Assembly (NCBI GenBank): GCA_900465685.1
Contig: UEGR01000003.1
Location: forward strand, 362,997-426,996
Direction: 5' to 3'
DNA length: 64,000 nt
Source of the DNA: Hyphomicrobiales bacterium
GTDB lineage: Bacteria > Pseudomonadota > Alphaproteobacteria > Rhizobiales > Rhizobiaceae
Made by a program: the position numbers and the translations under genes. The notes below the pieces were generated by a model that was given only the letters and a program-made list of their open reading frames with translations, searched no databases and was not told the DNA's origin. This document shows, piece by piece, positions 61,137-64,000 of the stretch (its first letter is position 1; each line of letters opens with the position of its first letter).

Positions 61137-62522
61137 ATGACCGACAACAACTTCTCTCCGGAAGTGCTCGATGTCGCCGACCTCCCGGCGGCTGCAATTG
61201 CTGCACGTATCGCCGATATGCATACGGGCGATGCCGTTGAGCTATTGAACGAGCTCGAAGATGATGACGCAATCTCCGTCTTCGGACAGCTCACCCATGA
61301 AGATGCCATCCGCCTGCTTGATCAGCCGGAACTGCATCGTACTGCCGAAATTGTAGCGGCGCTTGCGCCGGGGCTTGCGAGCCTCCTTTTGGACGGCATG
61401 TCAGCCGACCGCTCGACGGACGTGTTTCAGGAACTCGACGAGAGTGACCGTGCGCGGCTGTTCGCCATTCTGGCCCCGGAAACCAAGACCAATCTGAAAA
61501 AACTCATGGGCTACCCGCCGAATACGGCCGGTTCGCTCATGACGACCGAATTCATCGCGGTGCCGTCGAACTGGAATGTGGCCGAGACGCTCGACCACAT
61601 TCGCAAGGTCGAACGCACGCGCGAAACCGTTTACGCGATCTATGTTGTCGATCCGAAGACGCGCGCTCTGGAGGGCGTGGTCAGCTTGCGCCGCCTGATC
61701 ATCCGCCAGCCGGAAGAGCCGATTCTGTCGATTGTCCGCGATGAAGAGCCGATCACCATTTCGCCGCTTACCAGCCGCGAAGATGTCGCGCGTCTGTTCC
61801 GCAAGCACGACCTTCTGGCCGTGCCTGTCGTGGATGAAAGCCGCCATATCATCGGCATTGTGACCGTTGACGACGTGCTCGACGCCATCACCGAAGATGC
61901 CAGTGAAGACGCCTATCGTTTCGGTGGTATGGAGGCGCTGGACAAGCCTTATATGCGCATCGGCTTTGGCGAGATGCTGAAGAAGCGCGCTGGCTGGCTG
62001 GGTGTTCTGTTTCTGGGCGAAATGCTGACGGCAAGCGCCATGCAGCATTTCGAAATGGAACTGGAAAAGGCGCTCGTTCTGACGCTGTTCATACCGCTCA
62101 TCATGTCGTCAGGCGGCAATTCCGGTTCGCAGGCAACCTCGCTGATCATCCGTGCGCTTGCGTTGCAGGAAGTGAAGCTCAAGGATTGGTGGCGCGTTGC
62201 GCTGCGCGAACTGCCTACGGGCCTCGCTCTCGGCAGTTTCCTCGGCTTCATCGGCATTGTCCGCATCGCTGTCTGGCAGATGATCGGCATTTATGATTAT
62301 GGCGAACACTGGATGCTGGTCGCTCTGACGGTTGGCATGGCGCTTGTCTGTATCGTGATGTTCGGTTCTTTAACCGGTTCAATGCTGCCCTTTGCGCTAA
62401 AACGGCTTGGATTCGATCCGGCCAGCGCGTCAGCGCCTTTCGTGGCGACATTGGTCGATGTGACGGGTCTGGTCATCTATTTCAGCGTCGCCATCGTCAT
62501 TCTTTCCGGCACTTTGTTGTGA
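61137..62522 (+). CDS. mgtE: MgtE magnesium transporter
   Basis: A 461-residue inner-membrane Mg2+ channel. N-domain residues ~1-135 (superhelix; DAVELLNELEDDDAISVFGQL), two CBS domains (~135-265; VYVVDPKTRALEGVVSL and DLLAVPVVDESRHIIGIVTVDDVLDAI), then five TM helices with the family LIMSSGGNSGSQATSLIIRALALQEVKLKDW filter region. Cytosolic Mg2+ closes the pore via N and CBS domains. ATG 61137 with GGAAAGG 7 bases upstream. Confidence 0.96.
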   Translation: MTDNNFSPEVLDVADLPAAAIAARIADMHTGDAVELLNELEDDDAISVFGQLTHEDAIRLLDQPELHRTAEIVAALAPGLASLLLDGMSADRSTDVFQELDESDRARLFAILAPETKTNLKKLMGYPPNTAGSLMTTEFIAVPSNWNVAETLDHIRKVERTRETVYAIYVVDPKTRALEGVVSLRRLIIRQPEEPILSIVRDEEPITISPLTSREDVARLFRKHDLLAVPVVDESRHIIGIVTVDDVLDAITEDASEDAYRFGGMEALDKPYMRIGFGEMLKKRAGWLGVLFLGEMLTASAMQHFEMELEKALVLTLFIPLIMSSGGNSGSQATSLIIRALALQEVKLKDWWRVALRELPTGLALGSFLGFIGIVRIAVWQMIGIYDYGEHWMLVALTVGMALVCIVMFGSLTGSMLPFALKRLGFDPASASAPFVATLVDVTGLVIYFSVAIVILSGTLL

Positions 62523-62613
62523 CGCCCAGCGCCGACATGGCGCTGATACTGACAAAAAACTGACAGAATGACGGTGTAAAAACGCCGCTAAACAACGGTT
62601 TTTCGCGAGAAAT

Positions 62614-62640
62614 AAGGGGCAGTGTCGCGCTGCCCCTTTC
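62614..62640 (+). terminator. Terminator after mgtE
   Basis: Stem AAGGGGCAG (62614-62622) / CTGCCCCTT (62630-62638), 7-base loop, followed by TTC. About 90 bases downstream of mgtE and 92 upstream of typA. Confidence 0.7.
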
Positions 62641-62731
62641 TAAAACGCAAAAAAACCTGTAAGAGCGCCGCATTGATTTTCCGCGCGGGTCTGTTGGCGC
62701 GGCTCCCAACTCATATAGAAGTGATCTCCAT

Positions 62732-64000
62732 ATGGAATTGCGTAATATCGCTATTATCGCACACGTCGATCATGGCAAAACAACACTGGTCGATGAACTC
62801 CTGAAGCAGTCTGGCTCGTTCCGCGACAACCAGCGCGTCGCAGAACGCATGATGGATTCCAACGACATCGAAAAGGAACGCGGGATCACCATTCTCGCCA
62901 AGGCGACCTCGGTTGTCTGGAAGAATACCCGTATCAACATCGTCGACACGCCGGGCCACGCCGACTTTGGCGGTGAAGTTGAGCGTATCCTCTCGATGGT
63001 GGACGGCGCTATCGTTCTCGTTGACGCCGCTGAAGGCCCGATGCCGCAGACGAAGTTCGTCGTTGGCAAGGCGCTGAAGGTTGGTCTGCGTCCGATCGTA
63101 GCGATCAACAAGATTGACCGTCCAGATGGCCGCCATGAAGAAGTCATCAACGAAGTCTTCGACCTTTTCGCCAATCTCGACGCGACCGACGAACAGCTTG
63201 ACTTCCCGATCCTGTACGGCTCTGGCCGTAACGGCTGGATGGCGCTGAACCCGGAAGGTCCGAAGGACGAAGGTCTGGCTCCGTTGTTCGATCTCGTGCT
63301 CAAGCACGTTCCGGCGCCAAAGGTTGCCGAAGGCCCGTTCCGCATGATCGGTACGATCCTCGAAGCTGACCCGTTCCTGGGCCGCATCATCACCGGTCGT
63401 ATTCATTCGGGCTCGATCAAGTCTAACCAGGCCGTCAAGGTTCTGGGTCAGGACGGTTCGCTGCTCGAAACCGGCCGTATTTCCAAGATCCTCGCATTCC
63501 GCGGCATCGAGCGTCAGCCGATTGACGAAGCACAGGCAGGCGACATCGTCGCTATTGCCGGTCTTTCCAAAGGTACCGTCGCCGACACGTTCTGCGATCC
63601 TTCGGTCAGCGAGCCTCTGGCAGCTCAGCCAATCGACCCGCCAACCGTGACCATGTCCTTCATCGTCAACGACAGCCCTTATGCGGGCACCGAAGGCGAC
63701 AAGGTGACGAGCCGCGTTATTCGTGACCGTCTGCTCAAGGAAGCTGAAGGCAACGTTGCGCTCAAGATCGAAGAATCGAACGAAAAAGATTCGTTCTTCG
63801 TTTCCGGTCGTGGTGAATTGCAGCTTGCAGTTCTGATCGAAAACATGCGTCGCGAAGGCTTCGAGCTTGGCGTTTCGCGTCCACGCGTCGTCATGAAAGA
63901 CGGCGAAAACGGCGAAAAGCTTGAGCCGGTCGAAGAAGTCGTCATCGACGTCGATGAAGAATATTCGGGCACCGTTGTTCAGAAGATGTCTGAGCGCAAG
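62732..64000 (+). CDS. typA: TypA/BipA ribosome-associated GTPase (3' end outside window)
   Basis: First 423 codons of the translational GTPase TypA/BipA. G-domain motifs: P-loop AHVDHGKTT, switch DIEKERGITILAK, DTPGHADF, NKIDRP and the later GSGRNGWM. Then domain II (GPFRMIGTILEADPFLGRIITGRIHSG) and the EF-G domain III-like region (DSPYAGTEGDKVTSRVIRDRL). ATG at 62732. The frame runs to the window edge without a stop. Assists ribosome assembly and stress growth. Confidence 0.97.
   Translation, partial: MELRNIAIIAHVDHGKTTLVDELLKQSGSFRDNQRVAERMMDSNDIEKERGITILAKATSVVWKNTRINIVDTPGHADFGGEVERILSMVDGAIVLVDAAEGPMPQTKFVVGKALKVGLRPIVAINKIDRPDGRHEEVINEVFDLFANLDATDEQLDFPILYGSGRNGWMALNPEGPKDEGLAPLFDLVLKHVPAPKVAEGPFRMIGTILEADPFLGRIITGRIHSGSIKSNQAVKVLGQDGSLLETGRISKILAFRGIERQPIDEAQAGDIVAIAGLSKGTVADTFCDPSVSEPLAAQPIDPPTVTMSFIVNDSPYAGTEGDKVTSRVIRDRLLKEAEGNVALKIEESNEKDSFFVSGRGELQLAVLIENMRREGFELGVSRPRVVMKDGENGEKLEPVEEVVIDVDEEYSGTVVQKMSERK

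Noticed and set aside
1-64000. CRISPR arrays, IS elements, prophage or integrative elements
   Set aside because: No regularly spaced repeats, transposase, integrase or phage structural genes found; the tRNA-Gly region has no integrase next to it.

Overview
The window is ordinary high-GC alphaproteobacterial chromosome with dense genes on both strands. Gene content, protein sequences and codon use point to the Brucella/Ochrobactrum group (Brucellaceae, Hyphomicrobiales). Pointers are ugpBAEC, leuB/leuD/asd/ohr near one another, an Ochrobactrum-type D-aminopeptidase relative, DUF1127 small proteins and a Brucellaceae-like palindromic intergenic repeat. I see no prophage, insertion sequence, CRISPR array or rRNA. 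One tRNA gene, Gly(GCC), lies near 45.1 kb. The first gene (an MFS pump) and the last (typA) are cut by the window edges.

Layout. 0-8.5 kb: MFS efflux pump, small exported protein, orphan Tat-exported peptide-binding protein, GGDEF cyclase, DoxX protein, glutathionyl-hydroquinone reductase, small hydrolase, LysR regulator. 8.6-11 kb: a translationally coupled pair, a His/Gly-rich PadR regulator resembling YqjI and a DUF2218/O-methyltransferase fusion, with a tandem operator in front; then a TetR regulator. 11.3-15.4 kb: small membrane protein, acetyltransferase and a complete pqqABCDE operon, including a 39-codon pqqA. 15.5-20.7 kb: Kef-type antiporter and tctCBA tricarboxylate transporter, whose B-A gap holds a palindromic repeat. 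20.7-28.4 kb: a 52-residue small protein, a four-gene ferric-siderophore ABC importer, its divergent TonB-dependent receptor and an AraC regulator. 28.5-33.3 kb: DMT transporter, DUF1127 and DUF2938 proteins, purine permease and deaminase. 33.4-45 kb: gluconokinase, SLC13 carrier, ugpBAEC, M19 dipeptidase, divergent S12 D-aminopeptidase-like hydrolase, adenine deaminase. 45.1-50.5 kb: tRNA-Gly, ProX-type editing deacylase, thioredoxin-TPR/LON-domain/Trm112 cluster, leuB, ada. 50.5-56.3 kb: an MFS carrier with a large extra domain, asd with an unusual leader, ohrR/ohr, zincin and leuD. 56.5-64 kb: glyoxalase-like protein, CitE-type lyase, DUF1737/VOC pair, M3 oligopeptidase, mgtE, typA.

Most notable. 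(1) Upstream of asd (aspartate-semialdehyde dehydrogenase, the shared step to Lys, Thr, Met and Ile) is a 41-codon reading frame with a near-ideal ribosome site. It ends in a run rich in Thr, Lys and Ile codons and is followed by strong hairpins, which looks like a leader peptide for amino-acid-dependent control. (2) The PadR/DUF2218-methyltransferase pair looks like an undescribed metal-responsive small-molecule methylation module. (3) The MHS-type MFS carrier has an insertion of nearly 190 residues predicted to be periplasmic. Functional statements here rest on protein-family recognition by eye; no search was run.
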